Shown: in pieces, positions 35,711-48,525 of the stretch | How positions within the stretch are numbered: the first letter of the stretch is position 1 | How the letters are laid out: each line of letters starts with the position of its first letter | From: Rotaria socialis | Lineage: Eukaryota; Rotifera; Eurotatoria; Philodinida; Philodinidae | Assembly: GCA_905331475.1 (NCBI GenBank) | Contig: CAJNYU010000362.1 | Location: 48,674-112,673, forward strand | Length of the DNA: 64,000 nucleotides | Reading direction: 5' to 3' | The notes under the pieces: model-generated | The model's database searches: none | What the model saw: only the letters and a program-made list of their open reading frames with translations | What the model was told of the DNA's origin: nothing | Program-made: the position numbers and the translations under genes

Positions 35711-38700
35711 GGGGAGTATGTGATGGTCATACTTCCTTTCCACAATCTCACCCATCACTTATAATAATTGGAACAATCGTTAATGGTACATTAATTCATG
35801 CGATGCTTGATACGGGAGCTACTACATCACTTATATCACAAACTGAACTTGATCTTATTACACATCCACCAATTCAACAAATTCAAACAACAGCAGTACT
35901 TGGTGATGGAAAAACCAAAATAATAGTCAGCGGTGCAGTTGAATTAACTATTACTATCAATGATATTGCTACCATCATTACAGCTCTGATTGTCGATTCA
36001 TTAGGTGCAAATTTAATTCTTGGTATGGACTGGTGCAAATCAAATAATGTGAACGTGAATATCGGTAAAAAACAAGTCGAAATAAATCATCCAAAATACG
36101 GAATTACGATAACACCTTTCTTGAACTCAGGGTCAGCCGATGTCCGTCTCGCTGAATGCATCACTTTATTACCACATCATGAGCATATAGTCAAAATTTA
36201 TGTACCGATTTCATCTGCTAATCTTGTTTCTTTTTTACCAGATATTAAAAAATGTGCTAAGTTAAATGTTCAAGTATCTGATGCTTTTGTTGAAATTAAA
36301 GATTTCTCATTTTATGTTTGCATTTATAATCCTAACAAAAATATCTACAAACTAGCTAGTACTAAAAAAATTGGATCAATACACTATCAGTCAAATGATG
36401 AAATGATGTATAGCATATTAAACACAGATAAGCAATCAAGTATGACAGAACAAAGTACTCAACTGAATTCGATACAAACAAATGAACAACAAGAATCATT
36501 AAAATTATCATTACTCGAAAATACTCTTCAAGAATTAGTGATGCACATTGGTGACAAATACAATCGCAATGATTTTCCTAAAATCCTTCGACAAAATGAA
36601 CGTTCATTTGACAACTCAAAAATGACCAGAGCAAAAACCAAGATTCATCATACAATCAACACTGGTGATCACCTGCCAACAAGTGTTCGACCATATTATA
36701 AGACAGTACAACAAAGAAAGGAAGTTCAACAGGAAGTAGGAATGTTACTTGATCAAGGAATTCTTCGACCGTCAAACTCGCCATGGTCGTCACCAGTGTT
36801 ATTAAAGAGGAAACCGGATGGTACGTATAGATTTCTGGTTGACTTCCGCCGACTGAATTCAATCACAAAAAAGGACTCATACCCTCAACCATCAGCTGAA
36901 GAGTTACTTCATCGTTTGGCTGGACATCAATACTTCACCAAATTAGATTTAAAGTCCGGTTACTTCCAAATACCAATACACAAATCCGATATACCCAAGA
37001 CGGCTATAATCACTCAAGACGGCCTCTATGAATTTACGGTACTTGCTCAAGGTCTTATGAATGCTCCACCAACATTCCAAAGGGTGATGAATGAATTATT
37101 GGCCAATGGACGATGGGACTATGTGGTTGTCTATCTTGATGATATTGTGATTTTTTCGAAAACAATCGAAGAACACAAACAACACGTGGCCGACGTTATC
37201 TCAACACTTCACAAGGCCAACTTGCAAGTATCACTAGCAAAATGCTCAATTGCCGTCAAAAAGATCGAATTTTTAAGTCACTTTGTTACATCTGACAAAT
37301 TGGAACCATCATTAGACAAGATCAAAGCAATTGTTAATATTGCTCCGCCAAAAACGCTTTCACAAGCCAACAAGTTTATAGGTAAAATTGGATATTATCG
37401 TAAATTTATTCCAGACTTCGCAAAAATTGCTGCACCCATTCACAAGGTTACTAACAAGACAAGAACAAAAAGAAATGAATTTCGTTGGGAACAACAACAA
37501 CAAGATGCCTTCGACAAATTTAAATCAATACTGACAAGTGCACCACTATTCCTCGATTTTCCAAACCGATCAGTACCATTTATCTTATCTACAGATGCAA
37601 GTGATCTAAGAATTGCTGATGTACTCAAGCAAGATACAACTGATGGATTGAGGATTTGCTACTGCAAATCCAGATTACTGAATGACATTTAAAGTAGGTA
37701 TTCAACCACAGAACAAGAAGCTTTAGCGATCTATTGGTGTCTTACTAAATTGAGAAATTATATTGGAGATTCTGAAATCACCATCGGAATAGATCACAAG
37801 CCATTGGTCAATATGCATAAGAAGCGAAACTATGGTAACAAAAGAATTGACAATTGGTTGATATATTTACAAGATTTAATACCACAAATTATTGAAATAA
37901 AGTATAGGCGTGGTATTGACAATATCGGTCATGGTTATCTTACTCGATATGAAACAATTGATAGTGACAATCAGCAACAGTCACTTTCTGCCATCACTCG
38001 ATCTATAACAAAACAAGCAACTACAAGTGCTTCGTCATTACCAACCGTGACCGAAGATCACCCGACAACATCAACACCTCTACTTAAATCTACCTCAATT
38101 TTAGACTTTTCTTTGGAAAAGATCAAAAGTGAACAAATCATGATATTGATATTCAACTTATTATTTCACGTATTCATGCCCAACAGAAAATGGATAACTA
38201 TGTACTGTACAGCAACATCTTATTTCGTCTTATCACCAAGAAAAACGATAGTACCAAGAGCACGTTTCCTTATTTACCTGTGTCAATGCTAAGCACACTA
38301 TTAGAAGCATTTCATTATCATCCATTGAGTGGGTATTTCGGAGTGCAACGCACTTTACATAAAATTCATACTCGATTTTAGTGGCCTGATTATACGCAAA
38401 TCAATTGAACATTACATCGCATCATGTCAAAAATGCAGGAAATTCAATATCGTACAAAGCAAAACACCAGATCATCTTAAATCGTTTGATCCACCAACAG
38501 ATGTATTTCAAGTATTAAATATGAATTTCTGGGGTCCTGTTCGCACATCGTCACAGGGGAATCGATATGTGATAGTGCTTACGGACAATTTATCAAAGTA
38601 CGTGATAGCAAAAGCGATCTCAAATAATACTGCTAAGGCTACTGCTGAATTCATTATGAACGAATTCATTATGATACATGGTGCACCTGAACGACTTATT

Positions 38701-39300
38701 ACAGATAACGGAGTACATTTTAACCACACATTAATGAAGACAATTACCACAATGATAAAAACTACTCATTCATTTTCAGCTTCGTATCATCCGCAAACGA
38801 ATGGCCAAGTCGAGCACTTTAATGCTACGTTTTGTACACAGCTGGGAAAGTATTATGATGAGAACGAAGATGGCTGGGATGATTATCTTCAGTCCGTAGT
38901 TTATGTCTACAATACAGGCATCCATGCTACAACTGGCTTTATTCCGTATGAACCTGCATTTGGTCGACGACAAAAGAGTCCTTTTGATTCTAACTCAAGC
39001 AATTTCACTTTAACTCAACCGCATACATTTTTCAAATATTTACAAAAAACACGACGAACAATTCTTAAACAAGCTCAAGAAAACATGCGTCATCAACAGC
39101 AATTAACAAAACTGCGATATGGCAAACATCGCAAAGATATGTCTTATTCTATTGGTGACTTAGTATTTCTGAAGGTATGTGCTAATCGTACAAAATTAGA
39201 TGAACGGCGGATAAGACCTTGTCAAATGATCAATAAGACAGGTGAACAAAATTATTTTGTTCAAAATAATGAAACGAAAATTTACATGAGCTCATATTAG
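35692..39300 (+). pseudogene. pol: Pol of the Ty3-type element (PR-RT-RH-IN), broken
   Basis: The first frame (35692-37692) holds an aspartic protease with DTGA (D40), a reverse transcriptase with LDLKSGYFQIPI and the catalytic YLDD near residue 480, and the start of RNase H (STDAS). An in-frame TAA at 37690-37692 falls where relatives have an acidic residue before SRYSTTEQEALAI, and the same frame then continues through RNase H. Frame changes near 38150-38190 and 38330-38390 split the integrase HHCC zinc finger between frames. The last frame (to 39300) carries the integrase core: TDNG, and NGQVEHFN with the catalytic Glu. The first core Asp, expected in an hD-fWGP motif, is Asn (LNMNFWGP). 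These changes make autonomous transposition unlikely. Confidence 0.85.
35698..35736 (+). promoter_or_regulatory. predicted -1 ribosomal frameshift signal at the gag-pol overlap
   Basis: The heptamer A AAA AAC (35698-35704) is in the correct gag phase (TCA AAA AAC). A 7-base spacer leads to a hairpin: 9 paired bases, 35712-35720 with 35728-35736, one of them G-U, and a 7-base loop. The gag stop follows the heptamer at 35708. Pol is open in the -1 frame and has no ATG near its start, which fits expression as a Gag-Pol fusion. Confidence 0.85.
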
Positions 39301-39573
39301 TCAACTACAACGGGTTATGGAACGAGTCGTCTAATTGCAAAGTATTCAAACTGATACAATCATATTTTATCACGATTATCAACAGTGATCGAAGACGACG
39401 TGGCAACGTCTTATCATTATCAAATTGAGGCGTGGCAACTAAAATTCTCAATTCTAACAGATCACAAGAAGTACCTTATAATACAAAAACAAAAAAGTTT
39501 TCATTTTATCTTATTTATACTGATCATTGTTCGATGCACGGGGCGCGCACCGTTTTTTTTTGTACGGGAGAGG

Positions 39574-39819
39574 TGTTATAATCTTCATCTTTCGTGAGAT
39601 CATATCATCACTTTTATTCTTCTTCTATGCAGTTTTATCTTCATGTCTCTTGTCACAGGTCAAAGGAACATATATTGTTCGGTGTACTAACTCTCTCTAT
39701 CTCCTTTTCTCTCTTGTACTAACTATCTCTCTGTCTGAGTTTTCATAGAATATAGATGGTGGAGTGTTTTCTTCAATAAAGGGGTACAATAGTCAACCGA
39801 TAAGAAAAGAAGTCTTACA
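39574..39819 (+). repeat. 3' LTR of the Ty3-type element
   Basis: It runs from TGTTATAATC to GTCTTACA, 246 bp, preceded by a purine tract and followed by CGCTT. Confidence 0.95.
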
Positions 39820-40456
39820 CGCTTTGACATTAAAAAAATCAGACGACTTTTTACGAAGTTTTGTGATAAACAAGCAACGTATCGTACAATTTGCTCTAGG
39901 AAAAAAACTGTCTTCAAAGAGAAATATAAAAGAATATAGATGATGCACGAGATTGCCTTATAATTTCACTGCATTTACTTGCAAAGTAGAATATCAACAC
40001 AACGAACGATAGAATTTCAAAATTACGGGATTAACTCGCTATTTTTTTTAAACTTTTACTGAACAGATAACTAACCGGGCTTGAGAAAAGGTTTTAAGGG
40101 AAAAAATGCGTCAAAACGATGTTAAAGATATTATAAACGTAACAAAATATACTTCTATTATATATGCATTTTTTGTTTCTTCATACCAAAATGTTCACGG
40201 ATAAATGTGAATTTAATTACATCTCTCCATCGTAGGAGGAAGCCAAAAATAATGTAAACAAGGTGTCTGTGACAGTTTTCCATTGCTTTCTTTTTCTCAC
40301 TATCTCTGTATTACACACGCGCACATTATATTATACATAATTTATTTTTTGTACTACTAAAAAGGAACAGTGATGTGTAAAGTACCTTAGAAAAAAAGGT
40401 TTGATAAGGTCACGGGCTACATAGGGGAAATAAATTTGAACTTTAATAGCATGACA
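39820..40456. other. intergenic, 0.6 kb
   Basis: The right flank of the retrotransposon, and probably the 3' region shared by two convergent genes before the insertion. No frame worth calling. Confidence 0.5.
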
Positions 40457-41049
40457 TTAAAAGCTAGCTACACATTTTGGACACTGTGGGCGATCCATTC
40501 TACCAGGTGCTTTTGGATCAATCCAACAAAGACGGCAGTAAGGTTGAAAGAATCCACATCCGGCTCCATGGCATGGGTTTTCATAATAAACTCCTAAACC
40601 TTCCTTTTTCGTGTTTTTCGGCGTCCCGCTGGTACAAGAGTTTCCAGGAGGCAGTTTACATCGTAGATCTTGAGTGTCTGTTCTCCGTTCTCGATCAATA
40701 ACACATTGCGGACATTGTGGACGATCCATTCTACCAGGTGCTTTTGGATCAATCCAACAAAGACGGCAGTAAGGTCGAAAGAATCCACATCCGACTCCGT
40801 AGCATGGTTCTTCATAATAAACTCCTAAACCTTCAGCTCTTGTTGGCATCGGCGTCGAATCTGTACAGGAATCGCCGTAAGGTTTCAAACACTTATCTTG
40901 TTCACTTGTTGCTGACACGACCTGATAAATAATGACGAATCAAAGTAGACTGAATCTTAACTTCTCATGCTTTTACCTACCAGAACAATGGCAAAAACTA
41001 ACAAGACGCTCACATCTAACAGATGGTTAGAAATGGTTTTTGGAGCCAT
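40457..41049 (-). CDS. secreted protein with two copies of a cysteine-rich domain
   Basis: Two exons, complement of 40981..41049 and 40457..40921, give 177 residues. The first exon encodes MAPKTISNHLLDVSVLLVFA, which with IVLVVSA forms a signal peptide cut near residue 27. Two tandem domains follow, each with the order C..SC..GLGVYYE.PC..GCGFF.PYCRLCWIDPKAPGRMDRPQC..C, separated by a short charged linker (DRERRTDTQDLR). No membrane segment is present. The first domain is almost identical to the ectodomain of the protein at 32995-34072, including at the DNA level over about 145 bases, so the two genes share a recent duplication or gene conversion. I do not recognise the domain family. A role as soluble ligand or decoy for the membrane protein is speculative. 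Confidence 0.8.
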
Positions 41050-42882
41050 GTTTTTAGCGTTTTAATTGTACCGAAGGATTAATTAATAGTGTCTGAAGAA
41101 AATATTTTTTTAAAACTTATTTACACTGTTGAAAAGTAACTGTATGTAACGAGTGAGTCAAAAATAACTATAGCACCAGTATTTTCATATTTTCTCCTCG
41201 GGTTAACACTTGATTGAATTAATTTTTTACAAGCAAAGTTAGACTTCTCTAGGGTTTTCAATGGTATATAATCACAGAATGAAAAAACAAACCTTAAAAT
41301 GAAAACTCCCAAGTTTTTTCGTTCATATTTCAAGCCAAATTATTGAGAGAAACGCTATTTCGCAGCAACTAGTTCGAATTCTGACCAGAAAACTTTATTT
41401 AGAAACGGAACATTGGAATTGGATTATTAGAGAGGAATGGAATAATCGAAAAAATAAGGAATCTTACATTCTACCTAGAGAAAATCCTACTTTGTCACTA
41501 GAGTAAACTGTTTTGTAGAAAATTGAAAGGGAAATCTTCAGGTACAAAATTAACTCGATCAAGTATAACAACGAGGAGAAACAATCAAAATACTGGCGCT
41601 TTAATTCTTTTTGGCCTATCCGTTAGCTTTAGTGTTGTTCCTCAGAAAACTCATGCAATAGTTACTTTGATGAATCTGTATCACAAATGTAAGGAGAGAA
41701 GAAAATGAAGTGTCATATATACTTCTGCTTTACAGCTGACAAGCTATCTGTCATCGTAAATTACTCTTCTCTAAATAAATATATTCGATGGGGAGAATCC
41801 CACATAAAAAATATCTTTATCACAAGAAAGACTTATGATGCGACAGATCTGTATGTTTTTTTTAAAGAAAAAGAGAAAATTATTGCAGAACCAAATATAT
41901 TATTTTTTGAAAGAAACAGTGTTTATTGGTAGTTTCATGCGGCATGTTTCTAAGAAAAAATTCGCATCAGAGTTGCCAAACTAAACATCCTAGCGTGGAT
42001 ACAATCGATATGACACAGCAGTTACAGAGAAATTTACCATTTTCATTGAGTTTTCTAAGAGAGCCTCTCCACTACATTAGCTAGTTGACACCCAAACTAT
42101 GTATAGATAAACAATGAAATCTGCTTATTCTGTACTTCATTTTCTCAACTTAAAACTAACACATTCATGCGAAAATGAATTGTAGAACATATATTGAATA
42201 TCGATGAAGGTGTGAATATACTGGCAATGTCGGCAATAATGTATATGATTGTGGTGATATTTTAGATTGAACAAGCTTCAATATTGGTACTCTTAATAAC
42301 TGTATTCAAGATGCGCCTGCGTAATCAGTTGCTCTCCAGAAAACTACACAACTTTGGTAATGAAAAAAAGAGCCTATCAGAACGATTTTATTATTGATGG
42401 AAAATGGAGAAAATATTTTCGAATTTTATTTTTCAGCCATTTTTAGGTAAAATGGGCCAAAAAAGATGTAATAATTAGGGTTAACATTTACATATAATTC
42501 TTTTAAAAATAATACTGACCAAAAAAACCTATTTTTAAAAGGAGAATAAAAAAACAGATACATCTTGCGCAATTATGCTTTTTCACGTAGCTCATCAGCT
42601 GAAAGTGAATAAAATCTCATTTGTGTTCAAGTACCTCTTTATTGATATTCTGAATATTTCTCTTTTGGTTTCACTTCTTATTCGATGAATTAAAGCTGTT
42701 CTGTCAGCATGACTATACTTTTGAAGTTGCACTCAAAATGTAATGGGATCACAATTGTCTGAATCACTGTGTGATTATGTCCATCTGGATGCACTTCTTT
42801 ATTTTACTCTTAAAGGATTCTATCCTTGCATTATATCATTCATTCATTCATTCATTCGCAAACGGTGATATCAGCCATTATC
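41050..42882. other. intergenic, 1.8 kb
   Basis: AT-rich sequence between two divergently oriented secreted-protein genes. Several 60-75-residue frames exist but none has a convincing composition or signal. A CATT microsatellite lies at 42837-42857. Confidence 0.5.
42837..42857. repeat. CATT microsatellite
   Basis: Five CATT units, 26 bp upstream of the preferred start codon of the next gene. Confidence 0.9.
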
Positions 42883-43344
42883 ATGTTTCTCGCTGTTATT
42901 ATTGCCTACCTCTGCATCGTCGTTAAAAGTGAAGCTACTGATTCTTGCCAGGCTCGCATCAGTTCTTTTGCGCAATGCACTGCTACTGTGATGACGGATG
43001 GATGTGAAGATTCAATACTCAATCTTAAAGACACTAAATTTGTGAACTGTGACTCAGTTCGCTTCTTCTGGTCGTACCCGCTACACAATCTCACAATCAA
43101 CATCGTCTCTTCATTCACCGTAGAGAAGAAGCCATCCATTCTATATCTAGAGAATCATGAAGTTCGCGCTGGTGTCAATAATATTTTTCGCATCTACAAG
43201 AATCAAGAGACGGATGTGACCACTTCAGATGATACTCTCGTTCAATATTCGGATGCTGACTATCTTTACATTCTCAAATTTGTTGGTCCTCAGAAATTAC
43301 AACGGTATGGTGTCAACATCAATTGGGAGGTGCATCAACAATGA
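42883..43344 (+). CDS. small secreted protein, unknown family
   Basis: I prefer the Met at 42883 over the upstream Met at 42826, because MFLAVIIAYLCIVVKSEA is then a clean signal peptide and the extra 19 residues come mostly from the CATT repeat. The mature part is about 135 residues with four Cys in its first half (DSCQA, AQCTA, DGCED, VNCDS), likely two disulfides, then a beta-rich stretch (NLTINIVSSFTVEK, SILYLENHEVRAGVNNIFRIY, YLYILKFVG) and one N-glycosylation site (NLT). The single exon is intact. I do not recognise the family. The pattern suggests an extracellular beta-sandwich protein. Confidence 0.65.
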   Translation: MFLAVIIAYLCIVVKSEATDSCQARISSFAQCTATVMTDGCEDSILNLKDTKFVNCDSVRFFWSYPLHNLTINIVSSFTVEKKPSILYLENHEVRAGVNNIFRIYKNQETDVTTSDDTLVQYSDADYLYILKFVGPQKLQRYGVNINWEVHQQ

Positions 43345-43969
43345 TCATATTTTGCATTCTTCATCTGAGAGTCGCAACGATATGCACAGAAAGACATAAT
43401 AAAAAAATGGCACCAATTAACTGAAAATATTTGAATCACACTTATAAGGCTAAGGGTTTTAGATAAAATGATTGCTGTTATGCACGTACAATCACTTTAT
43501 TTCAACATATTTCTTGAAGACTTTTCGATTCAACTGTGATTAAAACATTCCTCCTCTTCGCTACAAAACTAACGGGAAAATGTTTTACAGCAAAACTATA
43601 CAATACCCCACATCACAATGTGGATGTGGACTAGCATGTTTTGTGTCTTGAATGTAGAACCAATTTCACCATCCCAAATAATCGTTTATCATCACATTCA
43701 TGATTAGGATCGTAATAAATTTGTGCCGATAGGGTTGATAAATTAAAAATGACTCAAGAAATATACTGCTATTGTACAAAGCAGTGAGCTTTTCATTAAC
43801 AGTAAAAAGTAGACGTTAACTGAACCGTTGCCACTTTATTACCTATCGTAATTTTTTTAGAAAGAGTGCCTTGAAACGCTTAAAATATATGCATTTTTTT
43901 ATTATCTCAATAGTTTACTAATAATTATTTTTGATGGTTTTGAGTCAGCATTCTCTAATAGGTACGGCG
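43345..43969. other. intergenic, 0.6 kb
   Basis: Tail-to-tail interval between the secreted-protein gene and the ABC transporter remnant. Nothing recognisable. Confidence 0.5.
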
Positions 43970-46900
43970 TCATTGAATCAATTCTGTATGAGTGCCACTT
44001 TCGATTAATTTTCCCTTATTAACTACATATATTGAATCACATGAACGAATAGTCGAGAGACGATGAGCAATAATCAGTGATGTTCGACTGGGATCTTCTA
44101 TTTGCGCTTGTTCAAGAGCTTCTTGTACGATCTATCAATGAAAAATGAAGATGAAACAACGATCGGTGCGTAGAAAATTACTTGTTCATTTGTGAATCCA
44201 TAGCACTTGTAGCTTCATCTAGTAGCAATGCTTTAGGACGACGAATAAGAACTCGAACAATAGCAATACGTTGCTTCTCGCCGCCAGACAGGAAACTACC
44301 TTTGATTCCTACTTTGGTTTTATAGCCCTCAGACAAATATCACACAACAATAAACGGTGCACTACATGATTCTTTAGTATTTTACGTCAGATAATTGTTC
44401 AATAAATTGATGAATGTTAACTTTTTTGCTGCATCAGTAATGCCAGTCATCGGAACATCTTCTAAGCCATATGCTATGTTCTCAGCAATTGTTAAATCAA
44501 ATAAAATTGGTTCTTGACTAACAAGACCAAATTGAAAACGAACCCAATGAATATTTAGCTTTCGAATATCGACACCATCAAGAAGCTAGATCAGATGAAT
44601 GAAAGGTATGTAATTGCAGAAATCATCTATTCCAGAATAACTCACTATTTGGCCTTCTTTGACATCATAGAATCGTTGTAACAGTTGAATTGTTGTTGAT
44701 TTTCCACATCCCGATCCACCTATAGCGATTATGTCTCATGAGTAATACTCAATAACAACATGAAAATTAAGCATACCGACAAGAGCCACACGTTGACCTT
44801 ATCAATCAAATGTATCAAAAAACATTGATTCAATCGAAGTTTGTCTGACTTACTTGGCATAATATTTAATTGAAATTTTTTAAGAACAACAGATGTTGGT
44901 CGAGTAGGATAGATGAATTTTACGTCATCGAATTTAATATCTCCATGAAAATCATCCTACATAAACCATATGATATGAATGGCATGTGCATGATGAACAT
45001 AAAGTAGCTAATATTCTATGTTTTCTTACTAATTCTTGCCCTTCATCAGATCCATTATCAATAGTTGGTATTCGATCGAATAAATTGAAAAACGATTGAG
45101 CAGAAGAGACTAATCCAGCGATACGGTATGCACTAGAATAGAACTAGTAGAAGAAGACAACAAAGCGAATTAGGGATAGAGACATGATTACAGCATGCCA
45201 ATTAATTTTACTGCTGGTAGAGCAAACATAGAATAAGCAACGACCCTAAAAAGAAATGAAAATCTCATGGGTCAATGTTTCTTAATTATCAAACTATGTT
45301 TCAAATACATTATAATATGGTGAGAAGTCAGCTGCTTCTCTTCAACAAGAATGAGAGCACGCCAATAGACAAATGCCACAGTGTAAACATCAATTGTCCA
45401 GTATAAACCACCTGCTATAGATACTGGTATCGCAGTCATACGATACAATCTATAGAAAGCAAAATAGGATAGATATAGACGCTCAAATGTATGCAACACA
45501 TGGGATTGACTAACCGAACTGCTTCATAAATGAGATCAGAGTATTGTCGTAAAATTTCCTTTTCCACCGACAACTGTTTTATTGTGCGCATATTGTGAAT
45601 AACTTTAACAGCTAACTAAAGAAGTAAAACAAAGAATGAATACTATATTTAATTTATGAAATAGATTATATGATAAAATAATTTTGCTAAAACTGTATTT
45701 CTTCATTATGAATTGATCTTACGGTGCTGGCTTGCCCCATAATTGGATCATTTTGTTTGCCTTGCCAAACCCGTAAGCTCACTTCTCCAAAAGTTAGCAA
45801 CGCCATGGCGATAATAGGAATAAGAACAATAAATGTCAGTTGCCAATTCATGAAACAACTAAAAGCAATGCCAAAAAACGTTAGTGCTAGAGATTCGAAG
45901 ATAACTCCTAATCGCGTGCCAGCCATTTCTTGAACGGCGACTGCATCAAAAGAAAGACGAACACTAATCGCACCAGAAGTATTTTCAGATCGATCGAAAT
46001 AAGCAACTTCTTGACGAAGAAAACAACCAAAAGCTTTTGACCGAATTCGTTGTGTTAATTGCGATCCTGCTATTGCAAAAGCTGTATGCTAAAGAGAATA
46101 CTAATAGATCATCAATTAAATACAGATATATCATTTCTACTTGGAAAAACTTAAGAACGAATAAAAGCCCACCCAAAAGCATAAAAACAAGAGTGGCGTT
46201 CAATACATGACTACGTCGTTCTGAGATCGAACAGTAACCGAACGCCTAGATATTAAACAAATCAACACATACTGATGCATACTATGGATCACTCACCTCA
46301 ACTACGTTAGCATAGAAAAATGCAAATAATGGCTGAGATGCTCCACTAAATAAACATGCCGCACAACCAATGAATACGGTTTTCCATTCAGATCCATTCA
46401 TTGATAACAGTCTTAACAGAACAAATCTTTGTATGAATGATTTTGAGCTTTTATAAATCATGAATGATCAATATTGATTGTTATTAGAATGTCACAAATA
46501 TGTGTACCTTTTGCACATCAACAATAACTTGTGAATCGCTAATTAAACGAGATCGTTCAGCTGCATAAGAGAAAATACAGAAGATATTAAATTCAATTAG
46601 TATTATAATATACACATACCTATCGCCTCTTCTTCTTCCTCTTTTGCTTTTTGCATTTTGATTGGATCATCTTGATCATCATCAATTTTCTCCATTTGTT
46701 GTCGTTTGACCAACTCTTGATATTTTCCTCCTTCGTTCCCCATCAATGTGTCATGTGTACCTTGCTCAATCACATTTCCCTTGTCAAACACATATATTTG
46801 ATCAGCATTTCGAATCGTAGTCAAACGATGAGCAATAACAATAGTTGTACGACCTATATATTCATAATGATATAGTATCTATTCAAGAAACAGAAAAAAA

Positions 46901-48525
46901 CGAGCTCTACCTTTGCATGCTCGATCGAGTGCTTCTTGAACAATTTTTTCATTATTATTATCGAGTGCACTTGTTGCTTCATCCAATAAAAGAAACGTAG
47001 GCTTTTTTACAAGAGCTCGAGCTAATGCAATTCGTTGTTTTTCACCACCACTTAACTGGATACCACGTTCTCCAACGAGTGTTTCATATTTCTAAATAAG
47101 ATATCATAAAATAAACATACGTGCATAGATAGAGATAACTATTAAATGCAAACATCTGGTAATTGCATGATAAAATTATGTGCATTTGCTTCTCTTGCTG
47201 CTTCTTCAATTTCATCTTGTGTTGCATTTAATTTACCAAAACGAATATTTTCATAGATAGTCATGCCAAACAGAACCTTTTACAAAACGGATGAAATAGA
47301 ATGTACAAAAGGAGTAAAAAGAAATAGACATACAGGTTCTTGACTAACAACGCCAATATTTTCACGAAGATGCTGAACGTTATAGTTTGTTATTGGTTTA
47401 CCATCGATCGTAATTTCACCAGATGAAGGTTCATAGTAACGAAGAAAAAGTGATATGCATGTACTTTTTCCTATGAAAATAATCGTGAACATAGTTTAGA
47501 TCAGTTTAGCAAGCTGCTTGTTGTTTTGAAGAAAGCTTACCGCATCCACTGAAACCAACGAGAGCTGTTGTCTGTCCAGCACGAGCAACGACAGAGAGAT
47601 TACATAGAACTGGTGCATCTCTTCGAGACGGATAATGAAAGTTGACATTGTTAAATTTAATATCACCATTGATATTAGAACGCGATTCTGTGATATCTTC
47701 CCAAACTTCTGCTTCGTTGATACTTTCATCTTTTTCCTTATTTAAAGAAAAATAAATAAAATTGAGATTTCGATATGTTCGTAACTACTTCGTCAATAAG
47801 TCGAAACACTGATACTGCTGCACCTCGCGCTTCTGAAAGCCCTTGAACAAAAGAACCAACAAAACTGATGAGACCTATAGATTGCGAAAAGATGGAGGCG
47901 ACCTATATTAATAATATGAACTGCACATTTATTCACTATTGAATAATTGAGTGAATTGCTCACAATAAGAATATCACTAATTGTGAAAGTGGACTGATTC
48001 TTTTTTGTCATTAGAAATGAGCCAGAAATAAAATCAGTCGCACAAACTATAAAGGTTATAAGAGACAGCCATCCAATAAAAACACCGAATAAGGCGCCTT
48101 GACGTATGCCACCCGAACGAGTCGGAGCCAATTCTTTGTCATATCTAAGTTCATGAACGATGTTATTTGAGAATATTCATTTTCATGTATTCGTTTACCG
48201 TTTCTGCTCAAATTTGGCACCGTTGAAAGAACAGTTCGCAATGAACTAAAAAATTCTTGAACGATTTGTCCCGTTTTGGCGTACGTCTTTAATTCATAAA
48301 CTGTTTCATTGGCCGTGAGCTATGATAATACATAAAGATTTTATTGAGCAAACAATAATTTATACCTTAGAAAACACAAGTGAACTACCAATGGCCAATG
48401 GTATCACACATACATAACCATAGTTAATTTCCAATTGACTATAAATGATACTATGAAACAGCAGCAAATGCTGGTTATCGTTGCAATCAATGCTAAGAAT
48501 TCCATGCCGATGCCTTTTTCATATA
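43970..48525 (-). pseudogene. ABCB/P-glycoprotein-type multidrug transporter, 5'-truncated
   Basis: Many short exons of a full-size ABCB exporter. Present are the later part of membrane domain 1 (RSGGIRQGALFGVFIGW), nucleotide-binding domain 1 (Walker A GFSGCGKST split by an intron, [35 protein letters not shown]), a charged linker, membrane domain 2 (FGCFLRQEVAYFDRSEN), and domain 2 ([44 protein letters not shown]), with the stop at 43970. Both ATP sites look intact. The first two membrane helices are missing. The sequence begins near 48520 inside GLYEKGIGMEFLALIATI, directly against a transposase remnant. Two frame changes follow, one near 48425 after NWKLTM and one near 48230 between LRTVLS and the NGAKFEQKRYDKEL frame. 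Probably a pseudogene, although an internal start could still yield a partial transporter. Confidence 0.8.

Larger units (their letters stand above)
34152..39819 (+). mobile_element. Ty3-type LTR retrotransposon, full length but broken
   Basis: A 5668-bp element with LTRs of 240 and 246 bp that start TG and end CA, flanked by the exact 5-bp duplication CGCTT (34147-34151 and 39820-39824). A TGG that could start a tRNA primer site follows the left LTR by two bases (34394). A purine tract GGGAGAGG abuts the right LTR. The internal order is gag, protease, reverse transcriptase, RNase H, integrase, the Ty3/gypsy order, with no env frame. The LTRs differ at about 8-10 sites and by a 6-bp indel in a CT-rich tract, so the insertion is not very recent. 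It inserted 79 bp past the stop of the death-effector-like gene and split the interval between two genes with related cysteine-rich domains. Confidence 0.95.

Noticed and set aside
39301..39573. Possible env gene of the Ty3-type element
   Set aside because: Only about 270 bp lie between the integrase frame and the right LTR, with no coding frame.
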